From Hoeflea sp. (lineage in GTDB: Bacteria > Pseudomonadota > Alphaproteobacteria > Rhizobiales > Rhizobiaceae): 64,000 nt of DNA. The notes under the pieces were generated by a model. The model was given only the letters and a program-made list of their open reading frames with translations. It did not search any database and was not told the origin of the DNA. Positions 54,431 through 62,624 of the stretch are shown piece by piece; within the stretch, counting starts at the first letter, position 1; every line of letters starts with the position of its first letter. The translations under genes were made by a program, and so were the position numbers. The stretch is taken from positions 124,001 to 188,000 of the forward strand of contig JAHRFE010000028.1 in assembly GCA_019084245.1 (NCBI GenBank), given 5' to 3'.

Positions 54431-54449
54431 GATGTCATGGCCTCCGGAT
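54418..54449 (-). promoter_or_regulatory. Perfect hairpin enclosing the uehB ribosome binding site and start codon
   Basis: The arms ATCCGGAGGCCATGA (54418-54432) and TCATGGCCTCCGGAT (54435-54449) are fully complementary with two bases between them. In the mRNA, GGAGG of the ribosome binding site pairs with CCTCC in codons 2-4 of uehB, and the ATG lies in the descending arm. It stands between uehA and uehB, where it may both stabilise uehA mRNA and limit uehB translation. Confidence 0.65.
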
Positions 54450-54514
54450 ATCTCGAAACCTGTCAACCGGCGGCCTGACCGAAATCAGCCCGCAGGCGAT
54501 TGATCCGGTCGGGA

Positions 54515-55534
54515 TTAGCCCTTGGTCGCTTCGAGGTCAGCCTTCAGCTGATCCAGGATGGCCTTGCCGCTGTCGCCGGTCATTTCAATGAACGTTTTCT
54601 CGACGTCGGCTGCCGCTTCCTTGAAGCAGGCGCGCTCTTCTTCGGAAAGCACGGTCACCGTCATCTCGGGCTTGGCTTCCATGATCTTCGCGAGCTCGCT
54701 GTCGGCGAGACCCTTCTGGTACTCGACAATGTAATCGAAGGCTGACTCAGTGGCGTCCTGGATCAGCTGCTTGTCCTCGTCACTCAGGCCATCATAGAAG
54801 TCCTTATTGGCCATCACCGCAGTGGTGAAATTGTTGTGGCCCGTGTAGGTGATGTGGTCGGTCACCTCATACATCTTGGTCGAATACAGGAAGAAGGTCG
54901 GGTTTTCCTGACCCTGGATGATGTTGGTCTGCAGACCGCCATAGACTTCACCCCAGGGAAGCGGCGTCGGCGTCGCGCCGAAGGCCTTGTAGGATTCCAC
55001 CAGAAGCGGGTTGGTCATGACCCGGAACTTGACCTCGTTCAGATCTTCGCAGCTGCGAACCGGTTCCTTGGTGGTCATTGCCACTTCGCCTTCCGGGAAC
55101 ATCACCAGAAGCTCAAGGCCCTGGTTTGCGTAGAGGCCCTGGAAATCCTCGTTGATCGCCTTGCTCTCCTTGAAGAAGCGCGCCAGGTGATCCTGGTCGG
55201 TGGGCAGCAGATAGGGCACGAAGAAGACCTGCGCTTCCGGGATCAGAGCGCCGGTGAAGCCGGGCGACTGGTCCACGAACTGCAGGATGCCGGCCTGGGC
55301 CTGTTCCATGATGTCGGCAGACTCGCCCAGCGTGCCATAGGGGTAGAGCTCAAGCGTATGGTCGGAATTGGCCTCGATGGCTTCCTTGAACTTGGTGGCG
55401 TAGACGCCCTGAACTTCGGTCAGCGATTCCTCGAAGGCGTATTTCCAGTTGTCAGCCTGTGCGGCCATCGTGCCGGCGGCCAGGAGTGCTGCAGCGGCTG
55501 CGCCGCCGAGCAAGGTGCGGAATGTGGATGTCAT
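54515..55534 (-). CDS. uehA: TRAP transporter ectoine/hydroxyectoine-binding periplasmic protein
   Basis: UehA is the DctP-type solute receptor of the ectoine TRAP system. The 339-residue precursor has a signal peptide (TLLGGAAAAALLAAGTMAAQ, cleaved near residue 27). The mature protein starts ADNWKYAFEESLTEVQG and contains the TRAP-receptor region VKFRVMTNPLLVESYKAFGA, where the conserved arginine binds the carboxylate, followed by PLPWGEVYGGLQTNIIQGQE. It is the first gene of the leftward operon. The substrate follows from the operon and from resemblance to known UehA/TeaA proteins. Confidence 0.95.
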   Translation of the reverse strand: MTSTFRTLLGGAAAAALLAAGTMAAQADNWKYAFEESLTEVQGVYATKFKEAIEANSDHTLELYPYGTLGESADIMEQAQAGILQFVDQSPGFTGALIPEAQVFFVPYLLPTDQDHLARFFKESKAINEDFQGLYANQGLELLVMFPEGEVAMTTKEPVRSCEDLNEVKFRVMTNPLLVESYKAFGATPTPLPWGEVYGGLQTNIIQGQENPTFFLYSTKMYEVTDHITYTGHNNFTTAVMANKDFYDGLSDEDKQLIQDATESAFDYIVEYQKGLADSELAKIMEAKPEMTVTVLSEEERACFKEAAADVEKTFIEMTGDSGKAILDQLKADLEATKG

Positions 55535-55873
55535 GTCTGGTTCCTCTCGTTTTTATTTATCTGATGAGTTCAGTGTCCGGCCAACCGGCCGGTGGAAAAT
55601 GATGCGGGTCGCCTTCAATCGGCATCCGCTCACACCGTCAGGCTACTGGCGCCTCGGTTCAGCCAGTGCGCTGGATGTGAATTCAAATCCCTCCCCTGTT
55701 TATTGTTATGAATTTCTAAAGGTGAAACAAGGACAATCAAGAGTCAATGCGATTATTTAATCATGACACTTTTGGCAAATCGGATTCCGTCGCGCCCCAG
55801 GCAATTGGGGCGATGCGACGGGCCGCAGACAGAAGATGGAAATACGGAAAATGGAGGGTTCGGCCAGTTGCGC
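55535..55873. promoter_or_regulatory. uehA promoter region, presumed EnuR target
   Basis: This 339-base gap separates uehA from the upstream regulator gene on the same strand. About 55690-55770 is distinctly A/T-rich and should hold the uehA promoter. It contains GATTA-TT-TAATC (55751-55762), a small palindrome. In Ruegeria, EnuR represses the ueh/eut operon from a site upstream of uehA, so the operator is expected here. I could not fix its position, and I see no gene in the gap. Confidence 0.5.
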
Positions 55874-57262
55874 CTAAAGCGTCAGCAAGGCCGGCTCAGG
55901 ATTGCTGCGCGCCAGCCGCGAAATGATCGCAAGGCCCCGCTCCAGCGTCTGCAAGGTTTCAGCGCCCAGGCAAATGCGGACGCCGTGAGTGCGCACGGTT
56001 GGCGACATTTCAAACGCCGATCCCGGCGCGATCGCCACGCCGTTCAGCCGGGAATGGGCCACAAAGGCCTCTTCGGTCCAAAGTCCCGGCATCGGCAGCC
56101 AGATGTGCATTCCGTTGGGACTCGCCAGGAACGGGATGTCCATGAGAACCCTGGCTGCGAGGCGATTGCGCTCGCCCAGCGCCTCCATCTGCCAGGTCAG
56201 CAGATGCTCGGCGGTGCCGTCGTCAATCCACCGGCTGGCAATCTCGGCCATCAGCGGCGTTGCCATCCAGCTGGTGACCAGATGCCGGTTGGCCACCGCC
56301 GATTCAAACGCCTCGGGCATGGTGAGATAGCCAAAGCGCAAACCAGGCATGATGCATTTGGTCAGGCTGGTGAAATAGAAGGTGCGTTCCGGCGCCATCG
56401 CCGCGATCGGGGCCGGCCTGCCGGGCTGCAGCGGCCCCCAGGCGTCGTTCTCGATGATCAGCACATCGTGCCGGCGGGCGATTGCGACAAGTTCGGCGCG
56501 CCGCTCGACCGACATCGTCAAGGTGCGCGGGTTCAAGCCTGACGGCATGAGATAGACGGCCTTGACCGGCGATTTCCGGCAGGCGGCGGCAAAGGCCGCC
56601 GGAACTATGCCCTCCATATCCGTTTCCAGTCCCTGGATCCTTAGCCCGAGATAGCGGGTGAGCGCCTTGAGCGTATGATGCCCCAGTTCCTCGGTCACGA
56701 TCAGGTCGCCGGCGCTCGCCGCCGTCATCAAGGCAATGGTCATCGCCGAGGTGTTGCCATTGGTCATCAACAGACCCTGGGTGCCCGGCACAAGGCCGCA
56801 GCGGGTCAGCCATTTTACGGCAGCGCCATTGTATTTCCTGAGCGCCGTGGACGGCCGGAAGGCCGAGACGGTCGACACCGGCAGATCTTGGCCAAGCTTC
56901 GTCAGCGCCCGCTGCATTTCCTTCAGATGCATCGGCTCGAACACCGGCATCAGGATCGAGAAATCGATGAACTCCTCATTCTGGCTGTCGGGCACATAGG
57001 GCGTCTTGGTGTCGCTGCGGCCGGCGCGGACAAATGTCCCGCGCCCGACCTCGCCGGCGATGACGCCGCGGCGGATGAGTTCGTCATAGGCGCGGCTCAC
57101 CGTCTGCACGCTCAGCCCCAGATCGGTGGCGAGATTGCGATGGGTCGGCAAGCGGTCGCCGCTGCGCAATTCGCCCGCATCGACAGCCCGGACAAGTGAA
57201 TCAGCTAGGGATTTATAGGCAGGGCGGCGAAGCTCGTCGGATTTCGGAGGCCAAATTGTCAT
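55874..57262 (-). CDS. enuR: MocR/GntR-type regulator of ectoine utilisation
   Basis: EnuR is a repressor whose covalently bound PLP senses the ectoine breakdown products N-acetyl-diaminobutyrate and diaminobutyrate. The 462-residue protein has an N-terminal GntR winged helix (GELRSGDRLPTHRNLATDLG, SVQTVSRAYDELIRRGVI), a linker, and a class I aminotransferase-like domain with the PLP lysine in FYFTSLTKCIMPGLRFGYL (about K302). DVLIIENDAWGPLQPG carries the PLP aspartate. It stands between the leftward uehA operon and the divergent asnC gene, only 65 bases from the latter, so it may also control that side. Confidence 0.94.
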   Translation of the reverse strand: MTIWPPKSDELRRPAYKSLADSLVRAVDAGELRSGDRLPTHRNLATDLGLSVQTVSRAYDELIRRGVIAGEVGRGTFVRAGRSDTKTPYVPDSQNEEFIDFSILMPVFEPMHLKEMQRALTKLGQDLPVSTVSAFRPSTALRKYNGAAVKWLTRCGLVPGTQGLLMTNGNTSAMTIALMTAASAGDLIVTEELGHHTLKALTRYLGLRIQGLETDMEGIVPAAFAAACRKSPVKAVYLMPSGLNPRTLTMSVERRAELVAIARRHDVLIIENDAWGPLQPGRPAPIAAMAPERTFYFTSLTKCIMPGLRFGYLTMPEAFESAVANRHLVTSWMATPLMAEIASRWIDDGTAEHLLTWQMEALGERNRLAARVLMDIPFLASPNGMHIWLPMPGLWTEEAFVAHSRLNGVAIAPGSAFEMSPTVRTHGVRICLGAETLQTLERGLAIISRLARSNPEPALLTL

Positions 57263-57327
57263 GATTTATTGATGACCTTAATCCGGGAAATTGACAACCC
57301 CCCCGCGCTGGCTCAAAAGTCGCTGCC

Positions 57328-57828
57328 ATGGCCCCGCTCAAACTCGATGACCGCGATATCAAGATCCTCGCAATCCTGTCACGGGAGGGCCGGATCTCGA
57401 AATCGGACCTCGCCAAGCGGGTCAATCTGAGCGCCACGCCCTGTTGGGAGCGGCTGAGCCGTCTGGAAAAGGCGGGGATCATTTCGGGCTATCACGCCGA
57501 TATCGAACTGAGGCATGTCGCGCCGCAGGTCTCAGTGTTTGTGATGGCGGAACTCGACAATCACCGCGCCGCCACGTTCCAGGCCTTTGAGGCGGCCATC
57601 GCCAGCTATGACGAAATCCTCTCCTGCTGGGCGCTGGGCGGTGGCTTCGATTATCTCATGCATGTCGTCACCCGCGACATCGACAGCTATCAGCGCCTGA
57701 TCGATGATCTGCTTTCGCGCCGCGCCGGCCTCGCGCGCTACTTCACCTATATCGTCACCAAGCCGGTCAAGCACTCGGCAGGCCTGCCTTTCGATCTGCT
57801 GCTGGAGACCGGTCCGGAGACAAAATAA
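57328..57828 (+). CDS. Lrp/AsnC-type regulator of the ectoine locus
   Basis: Genes of this feast/famine type are constant companions of ectoine-degradation clusters (AsnC in Ruegeria, DoeX in Halomonas, where it binds upstream of doeA). The 166-residue protein has the N-terminal helix-turn-helix (LDDRDIKILAILSREGRIS, SDLAKRVNLSATPCWERLSR) and the C-terminal ligand-binding RAM domain with CWALGGGFDYLMHVVTRD. It is divergent from enuR. A TTGACA at 57291 could be its -35 element, although the implied leader would be very short. It is followed by ssd on the same strand after 88 bases. Confidence 0.92.
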   Translation: MAPLKLDDRDIKILAILSREGRISKSDLAKRVNLSATPCWERLSRLEKAGIISGYHADIELRHVAPQVSVFVMAELDNHRAATFQAFEAAIASYDEILSCWALGGGFDYLMHVVTRDIDSYQRLIDDLLSRRAGLARYFTYIVTKPVKHSAGLPFDLLLETGPETK

Positions 57829-57916
57829 CGCCGCGGCACGGGGATTAAGGATGAAATCTCTGGCGGGTCGGCGCGCAACAGAGGATTCCTCTGCCTGTAA
57901 GCCGCTAGCATCGGGC

Positions 57917-59416
57917 ATGGCAAAACACAGCACACATACCGCAGCATCCCCCTTCGCCGCGACGCCGCTCGGACTTTCCGATCCGGCCCTGTTTCGCGGC
58001 TTTTCCTATATCGGCGGCCGCTGGACGGCGGGCGCCAGGTCGAAAACCTTTCCGATCACGAACCCCGCCGATGGCGCGCATCTGGGCGATGTCGCAAGCC
58101 TGTCGGCGGATGACAGCGCCACCGCTGTTGACGCTGCGCAAGCCGCCTTCGGCATCTGGTCGTCGATGCTGCCGCAGCAGCGCTCGAAGATCCTCAGGCG
58201 CTGGTATGAGCTGATCCTCGAGAACACAGATGATCTGGCGCGGATCATGGTGCTGGAACAGGGCAAGCCGATCTCGGAGGCGCGCGGCGAGATCGAATAC
58301 GCGGCTTCCTTCGTCGAGTTCTTCGCCGAAGAAGCCAAGCGACCCAACATCGAGAGCGTGACATCGCATCTGCCCGACGCCGAGGTCGAGATCTGGCGCG
58401 AGCCGGTGGGTGTGGCGGCCCTGATCACGCCGTGGAATTTTCCGTGCGCCATGCTCACCCGCAAGGCAGCCGCAGCCCTTGCGGCCGGCTGCACCGTCGT
58501 GGCGCATCCGTCGGCGGAGACGCCCTACTCGGCGCTGGCGCTGGCGGAACTTGCCGAGCGTGCCGGTTTTCCGGCCGGCGCCTTCAATGTCGTGACCGGC
58601 GTCGCCCCGGTGGTTGTCGAGCCCTGGATGGCAGACCGCCGCGTGCGCGCCGTCTCCTTCACCGGCTCCACCGAGATCGGCAAGCTGCTCTACAGGCAGA
58701 GTGCGGAGACGGTGAAGCGGATGGTGCTGGAGCTCGGCGGCCATGCGCCGTTCCTGCTGTTTGCCGACGCCAATCTCGACCAGGCCGTCGAAGAGGCCGT
58801 CAAGGCCAAATTCGCCACCTCCGGACAGGATTGTCTCGGCGCCAACCGCTTCTTCGTCGAGCGCTCCGTCTACGAGGCGTTCTGCGCCAAATTCGCTGAA
58901 GCCGCATCGAAACTGTCCGTGGGGATCGGCATGGACGATCCGGATATCGGCCCGCTGATGAACGAGAAGGCGGTGGCCAAGCAGGAAGAGCACGTCACCG
59001 ATGCGCTCGCCAAGGGCGCGCGGTTGCTCACCGGCGGCAAGCGTCACAAGGCCGGCCCGCTGTTCTTCGAGCCGACCGTGCTCGCCGACGTGCCCGCCGA
59101 TGCGCTGATCATGCACGAGGAGACCTTCGGCCCGGTCGCCGCAATTGCCGCCTTCGACACCGAGGAGGAAGCGCTCAAACGCGCCAACGACACCGAATAC
59201 GGCCTCGTCGCCTATCTGCACACCCAGGATCCGCGCCGCATCTACCGCGCCAGCCGGGCGCTGCAGTTCGGCATGGTGGCGGTCAACCGCACCAAGGTCA
59301 CCGGCGCGCCGATCCCCTTCGGCGGGATGAAGCAATCGGGCCTAGAACGCGAGGGCTCACGCCTGGGCATGGAAGCCTTCACCGACGTCAAATATGTATG
59401 CCGCGACTGGGCATGA
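57917..59416 (+). CDS. ssd: Aldehyde dehydrogenase of the ectoine pathway (Ssd, DoeC role)
   Basis: In ectoine breakdown this enzyme oxidises aspartate semialdehyde to aspartate; by family it is close to succinate-semialdehyde dehydrogenases. The 499-residue protein carries ITPWNFPCAMLTRKAAAAL, the catalytic glutamate in VLELGGHAPFLLF, the catalytic cysteine in SGQDCLGANRFFVE and LIMHEETFGPVAAI. One oddity is that the coenzyme-binding lysine of the usual KPAExTP motif is replaced by histidine (VVAHPSAETPYSAL). The start MAKHSTHTAA has no strong ribosome binding site; an ATG 22 codons earlier is the alternative. It is 25 bases before doeD. Confidence 0.9.
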   Translation: MAKHSTHTAASPFAATPLGLSDPALFRGFSYIGGRWTAGARSKTFPITNPADGAHLGDVASLSADDSATAVDAAQAAFGIWSSMLPQQRSKILRRWYELILENTDDLARIMVLEQGKPISEARGEIEYAASFVEFFAEEAKRPNIESVTSHLPDAEVEIWREPVGVAALITPWNFPCAMLTRKAAAALAAGCTVVAHPSAETPYSALALAELAERAGFPAGAFNVVTGVAPVVVEPWMADRRVRAVSFTGSTEIGKLLYRQSAETVKRMVLELGGHAPFLLFADANLDQAVEEAVKAKFATSGQDCLGANRFFVERSVYEAFCAKFAEAASKLSVGIGMDDPDIGPLMNEKAVAKQEEHVTDALAKGARLLTGGKRHKAGPLFFEPTVLADVPADALIMHEETFGPVAAIAAFDTEEEALKRANDTEYGLVAYLHTQDPRRIYRASRALQFGMVAVNRTKVTGAPIPFGGMKQSGLEREGSRLGMEAFTDVKYVCRDWA

Positions 59417-59441
59417 TCAATTTTTTAAAAAGGACAAAACA

Positions 59442-60812
59442 ATGTTGCGCAATGATCAGCTTGACCAATGGGATCACGATCACTTTTTCCACCCCTCCAC
59501 CCATCTCGCCCAGTTCGCCCGGGGTGAGCTGAAAAACCGCATCATCACCGGCGGCGAAGGCGTCCACATCACCGACCGCGAGGGCAACCGGCTGCTTGAT
59601 GCCTTTGCAGGGCTCTATTGCGTCAATATCGGCTATGGCCGTCAGGAGGTGGCGGAAGCCATCGCCGCCCAGGCCAGGGAACTCGCCTATTACCACTCCT
59701 ATGTCGGCCACGGCACCGAAGCCTCGGTGACGCTCGCCAAAATGGTTATCGACCGGGCGCCTGAAAACATGAGCCGGGTCTATTTCGGCCTGTCGGGCTC
59801 GGACGCCAACGAGACCAATGTCAAGCTGATCTGGTACTATAACAACATTCTGGGCCGGCCCGAGAAGAAGAAGATTATCTCGCGCTGGCGCGGCTATCAC
59901 GGCTCCGGCCTGATGACCGGCTCGCTGACCGGGCTCGAGCTGTTTCACAAGAAGTTCGACCTGCCGCTCAGCCAGGTGCTGCACACCGAGGCGCCCTATT
60001 ACTATCGCCGCGCCGATCTTGCGCAGTCGGAGGCCCAGTTCGTCGCCCATTGCGCAAGCGAACTCGAAGCCATGATCGAGCGCGAAGGCGCCGACACCAT
60101 CGCCGCCTTCATCGGCGAGCCGGTGCTGGGCACCGGCGGTATCGTGCCCCCGCCTGAAGGCTACTGGGCGGCGATCCAGGCGGTGCTCAAGAAGCACGAC
60201 ATTCTTCTGGTCGCCGACGAGGTGGTGACCGGCTTCGGGCGTCTCGGCACCATGATGGGATCGACCCATTACGGCCTCACACCCGATATCATCACCATCG
60301 CCAAGGGCCTGACCTCGGCCTATGCGCCGCTGTCGGGATCGATCATCTCCAAGAACGTCTGGAAGGTGCTTGAGCAAGGCACCGACGAGTTCGGCGCCAT
60401 CGGCCATGGCTGGACCTATTCGGCCCACCCGATCGGGGCCGCCGCCGGCGTCGCCAATCTCAAGGTGATCGACGATCTGGGCCTCGTCACGAACGCCGGC
60501 GAGACCGGCGCCTATTTCAACACCGCCATGACCGAGGCTGTCGGCAGCCACAAGCATGTGGGCGACGTGCGCGGCGAAGGCATGCTCTGCGCCGTCGAAC
60601 TGGTCGACGACAAGGACAATCGCGTCTTCTTCGACCCGGCCAAGAAGATCGGCCCGGCCATCGCCGCCGCCCTGCTCAAGCGCGGCGTCATCGCCCGCGC
60701 CATGCCGCAGGGCGACATCATCGGCTTCGCGCCGCCGCTGTGCCTGACCCGCGCGGAAGCCGACACCGTGGTCACGGCCATGGCCGATGCGGTCAAGGAA
60801 GTCCTGGGCTGA
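59442..60812 (+). CDS. doeD: Diaminobutyrate aminotransferase of the ectoine pathway
   Basis: This class III PLP transaminase (Atf/DoeD) turns L-2,4-diaminobutyrate into aspartate semialdehyde. The 456-residue protein shows LLDAFAGLYCVNIGYGRQEV, VYFGLSGSDANETNVKLIWY for PLP binding, the motif ILLVADEVVTGFGRLGTMMG with the PLP aspartate, and the Schiff-base lysine in IITIAKGLTSAYAPLSG (about K289). The ATG follows AAAAAGGAC. It is the last gene of asnC-ssd-doeD and is followed by a stretch of intergenic repeats. The product feeds directly into Ssd. Confidence 0.94.
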   Translation: MLRNDQLDQWDHDHFFHPSTHLAQFARGELKNRIITGGEGVHITDREGNRLLDAFAGLYCVNIGYGRQEVAEAIAAQARELAYYHSYVGHGTEASVTLAKMVIDRAPENMSRVYFGLSGSDANETNVKLIWYYNNILGRPEKKKIISRWRGYHGSGLMTGSLTGLELFHKKFDLPLSQVLHTEAPYYYRRADLAQSEAQFVAHCASELEAMIEREGADTIAAFIGEPVLGTGGIVPPPEGYWAAIQAVLKKHDILLVADEVVTGFGRLGTMMGSTHYGLTPDIITIAKGLTSAYAPLSGSIISKNVWKVLEQGTDEFGAIGHGWTYSAHPIGAAAGVANLKVIDDLGLVTNAGETGAYFNTAMTEAVGSHKHVGDVRGEGMLCAVELVDDKDNRVFFDPAKKIGPAIAAALLKRGVIARAMPQGDIIGFAPPLCLTRAEADTVVTAMADAVKEVLG

Positions 60813-60853
60813 GCGTCCACGGGCATCGTGCGCCGCATCGGATAAATATCGAG

Positions 60854-60875
60854 GCCGGGATCGAGACATCCCGGC
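60854..60875. repeat. Intergenic hairpin repeat, copy 1
   Basis: GCCGGGAT and ATCCCGGC form an 8-base hairpin around CGAGAC. An identical 22-base copy lies at 61076-61097 in the same orientation. It is 41 bases after doeD and has no T-tract. The form suggests a dispersed palindromic element of the REP/RIME kind. Confidence 0.75.
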
Positions 60876-60936
60876 TTCAGGGTCCCGACAATCCCCGTAA
60901 CGCCAACTGCTTGTTGTGGTGCCAATCCATCGGCAC

Positions 60937-61033
60937 CCGTCATGCCGGACTTGATCCGGTATCCAGCGCGATCAAGTCCTTGATCGCAAAAGACTCTTCC
61001 ACGCACCGATGCAGATGGATTCCGGAATGACGG
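60937..61033. repeat. Imperfect palindromic intergenic repeat
   Basis: CCGTCATGCCGGA (60937-60949) and TCCGGAATGACGG (61021-61033) are inverted arms matching at 12 of 13 positions, enclosing sequence with further inner pairing (ACTTGATCCGG, GGATTCCGG). Elements with ends CCGTCATnCCGGA are a widespread class of intergenic repeat in Rhizobiales genomes. Copy number cannot be tested within one window. Confidence 0.7.
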
Positions 61034-61075
61034 AGGACATGGGCCCGTCATCCGGGCAGGACTCAATCAGCTGCG

Positions 61076-61097
61076 GCCGGGATCGAGACATCCCGGC
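61076..61097. repeat. Intergenic hairpin repeat, copy 2
   Basis: This is the second, identical copy of the GCCGGGAT / ATCCCGGC hairpin with loop CGAGAC, 222 bases after the first. The two copies flank the larger palindromic element, so the whole 60854-61097 segment may be one composite repeat. Confidence 0.75.
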
Positions 61098-61152
61098 GCC
61101 TTGATTCGGTTGGAGGCGATGCCCGCAGCCCGGCCGCCGCCGGCAGGTCCGC

Positions 61153-61497
61153 TCAGCGGGATCTCGGGCCGAATGCAGAGACTGCGACGGCCAGCCAGCC
61201 GAGCATCATTGTCATACCGCCGGCGGGTGCTGCCATCGGAAACAACCGTGAGCCGGCAAAATGCCGCATCAGCAGATCGCCGCAAAAGAGCGCCAGCCCA
61301 AGGCCCAGAAGGCCGCCGCCGGCGGTGCGCATCCGGTCGGGATGTCCGGCAAGGCCCAGCGCCACGAACAGCGGCGCATGGAACAGCAGGAACTGGGCGG
61401 CCGTGACGACAGTGTCGCCGCCTGCATGGGCGCCATAGGCGGACAAGCCAACGCCTGCCGCGCCCATCACACCGCCTGCAAGGATGAAAAAAATCAT
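61153..61497 (-). CDS. DUF423-family membrane protein
   Basis: The 114-residue protein has four hydrophobic helices and fits the DUF423 (YwdK-like) family of small inner-membrane proteins of unknown function. Family pieces are GGVMGAAGVGLSAYGAHAGG near the N-terminus, AAQFLLFHAPLFVALGLAGH in the middle and RLFPMAAPAGGMTMMLGWLA near the end. Length and start are normal. The nearest same-strand neighbours are far away, so it is probably monocistronic. Confidence 0.85.
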   Translation of the reverse strand: MIFFILAGGVMGAAGVGLSAYGAHAGGDTVVTAAQFLLFHAPLFVALGLAGHPDRMRTAGGGLLGLGLALFCGDLLMRHFAGSRLFPMAAPAGGMTMMLGWLAVAVSAFGPRSR

Positions 61498-61845
61498 GAC
61501 TGACAGTATCCGGATTTCATCCGCCCATGCCTATCAGCGCTTCCAGGACCAGGCGAGCCCTTTCCTCATCTCTGCGTCAAATCGGCCATCGCGATCATCA
61601 AAGGAAAGTCTCGCCGCAAGCCATCGCCCGATCTGTCAGCTGACGCCCGGCTGACGCATGACCCGTGCAGCACCGTCGCGCCGTGAAATTCTCTTCCCGA
61701 CTTGCCGGGCTGGGCTTGCCGCCGTCCCGCCCTATCTGAAAGCGGGTCCGCGTCGCGCCATGCAGGGCGGAAGGACCTCAAACGACCTTCGCCGGCAAGG
61801 TGCAAGGCGTCCCGGCCCGAGGCTCAACCAAGGAGATGCTGTTTC
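61498..61845. other. Intergenic region, DUF423 gene to histidine phosphatase gene
   Basis: This 348-base divergent gap should hold both promoters. AAGGAG precedes the rightward start codon. I see no gene, RNA or clear repeat in it. Confidence 0.4.
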
Positions 61846-62382
61846 ATGAAATGGCTGGTTTTCGTTGTCTTTCTCTGGCCGGTGGCCGCAGCCGCCAATG
61901 ACTGGGCCGCGTTGGATCAGCCAGGCGCCATCGCGATCATGCGTCATGCGCTGGCGCCGGGCACCGGCGATCCAGCCGGCTTCGAACTGGGCGACTGTTC
62001 GACCCAGCGCATTCTGAATGACGCGGGAAGGCAGCAGGCCCGCTCCATCGGTGATGCGTTCCGGGCGCGCGGCATCGTCTTTGACCATGTCTTCACCGGG
62101 CAATGGTGCCGGACCCGCGAGACCGCCGAATTGCTGGGCCTCGGCCCGGTCACCGAGGCCCCGGCGCTCAACTCGTTCTTCGGCGATGTCTCGACGCGCG
62201 ACAGCCAGACGCAAGCCACCCGGGCGCTGATCGAAGACCAACGGGGCCGCGTGTTTCTGGTCACCCACCAGGTCAATATTTCCGCGCTGACCGGAGAGTT
62301 CACCCGTTCGGGCGAAGTGCTGGTCATCCGCGCCGAGGCCGGGGGCATCGAAGTGCTCGGCAGCATTTTGATAGAGCCGTAG
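61846..62382 (+). CDS. Periplasmic histidine phosphatase family protein
   Basis: The 178-residue precursor begins with a signal peptide (MKWLVFVVFLWPVAAAAN, cleaved near residue 17) and continues as a histidine phosphatase. The nucleophilic histidine is in IAIMRHALAPGTGDP; the family arginine is here a His-Ala variant of the RHG motif. The second catalytic histidine is in VFLVTHQVNISALTG, and TGQWCRTRETAELLG carries the conserved arginine. Related secreted proteins dephosphorylate small molecules, but the substrate is unknown. The start has AAGGAG ten bases before it. A terminator on this strand lies 240 bases downstream, beyond the antisense tRNA. Confidence 0.85.
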   Translation: MKWLVFVVFLWPVAAAANDWAALDQPGAIAIMRHALAPGTGDPAGFELGDCSTQRILNDAGRQQARSIGDAFRARGIVFDHVFTGQWCRTRETAELLGLGPVTEAPALNSFFGDVSTRDSQTQATRALIEDQRGRVFLVTHQVNISALTGEFTRSGEVLVIRAEAGGIEVLGSILIEP

Positions 62383-62469
62383 GAGACAGAGGACGAGGGC
62401 GGCTCGTCGGCTGTTTCGACGATATCGGGAGCCTAGGAGATCCTGAAGCCTTGATTCTTTTGGGAAAAC

Positions 62470-62545
62470 TGGTGCCGCTTGCAGGACTCGAACCTGCGAC
62501 CCCATCATTACGAATGATGTGCTCTACCACCTGAGCTAAAGCGGC
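62470..62545 (-). tRNA. tRNA-Thr (anticodon CGT)
   Basis: The minus strand folds as a 76-base tRNA with an encoded CCA. The acceptor stem is GCCGCTT with AAGCGGC, the D-arm is GCTC/GAGC, the anticodon stem CATCA/TGATG encloses the loop TTCGTAA giving the anticodon CGT (reads ACG), and the T-arm contains GGTTCGAGTCC. All stems pair well. No integrase lies next to it. Confidence 0.96.
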
Positions 62546-62624
62546 GTACCAGATTGCGCGGGCATGGCTGACAGGCCGTGCCCGCGGGATGCTGGCAATT
62601 ACCGTGATTGCCTGGCAATTTCAA

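Noticed and set aside
55751-55775. Shared AATCATGACA between the uehA upstream region and the enuR start
   Set aside because: At the enuR end this is simply the start codon region (ATGACA); with no further similarity it is probably coincidence.
57905-60869. Long minus-strand frames opposite ssd and doeD
   Set aside because: Shadow frames of 476 and 493 codons; the plus strand carries all catalytic motifs of the dehydrogenase and transaminase.
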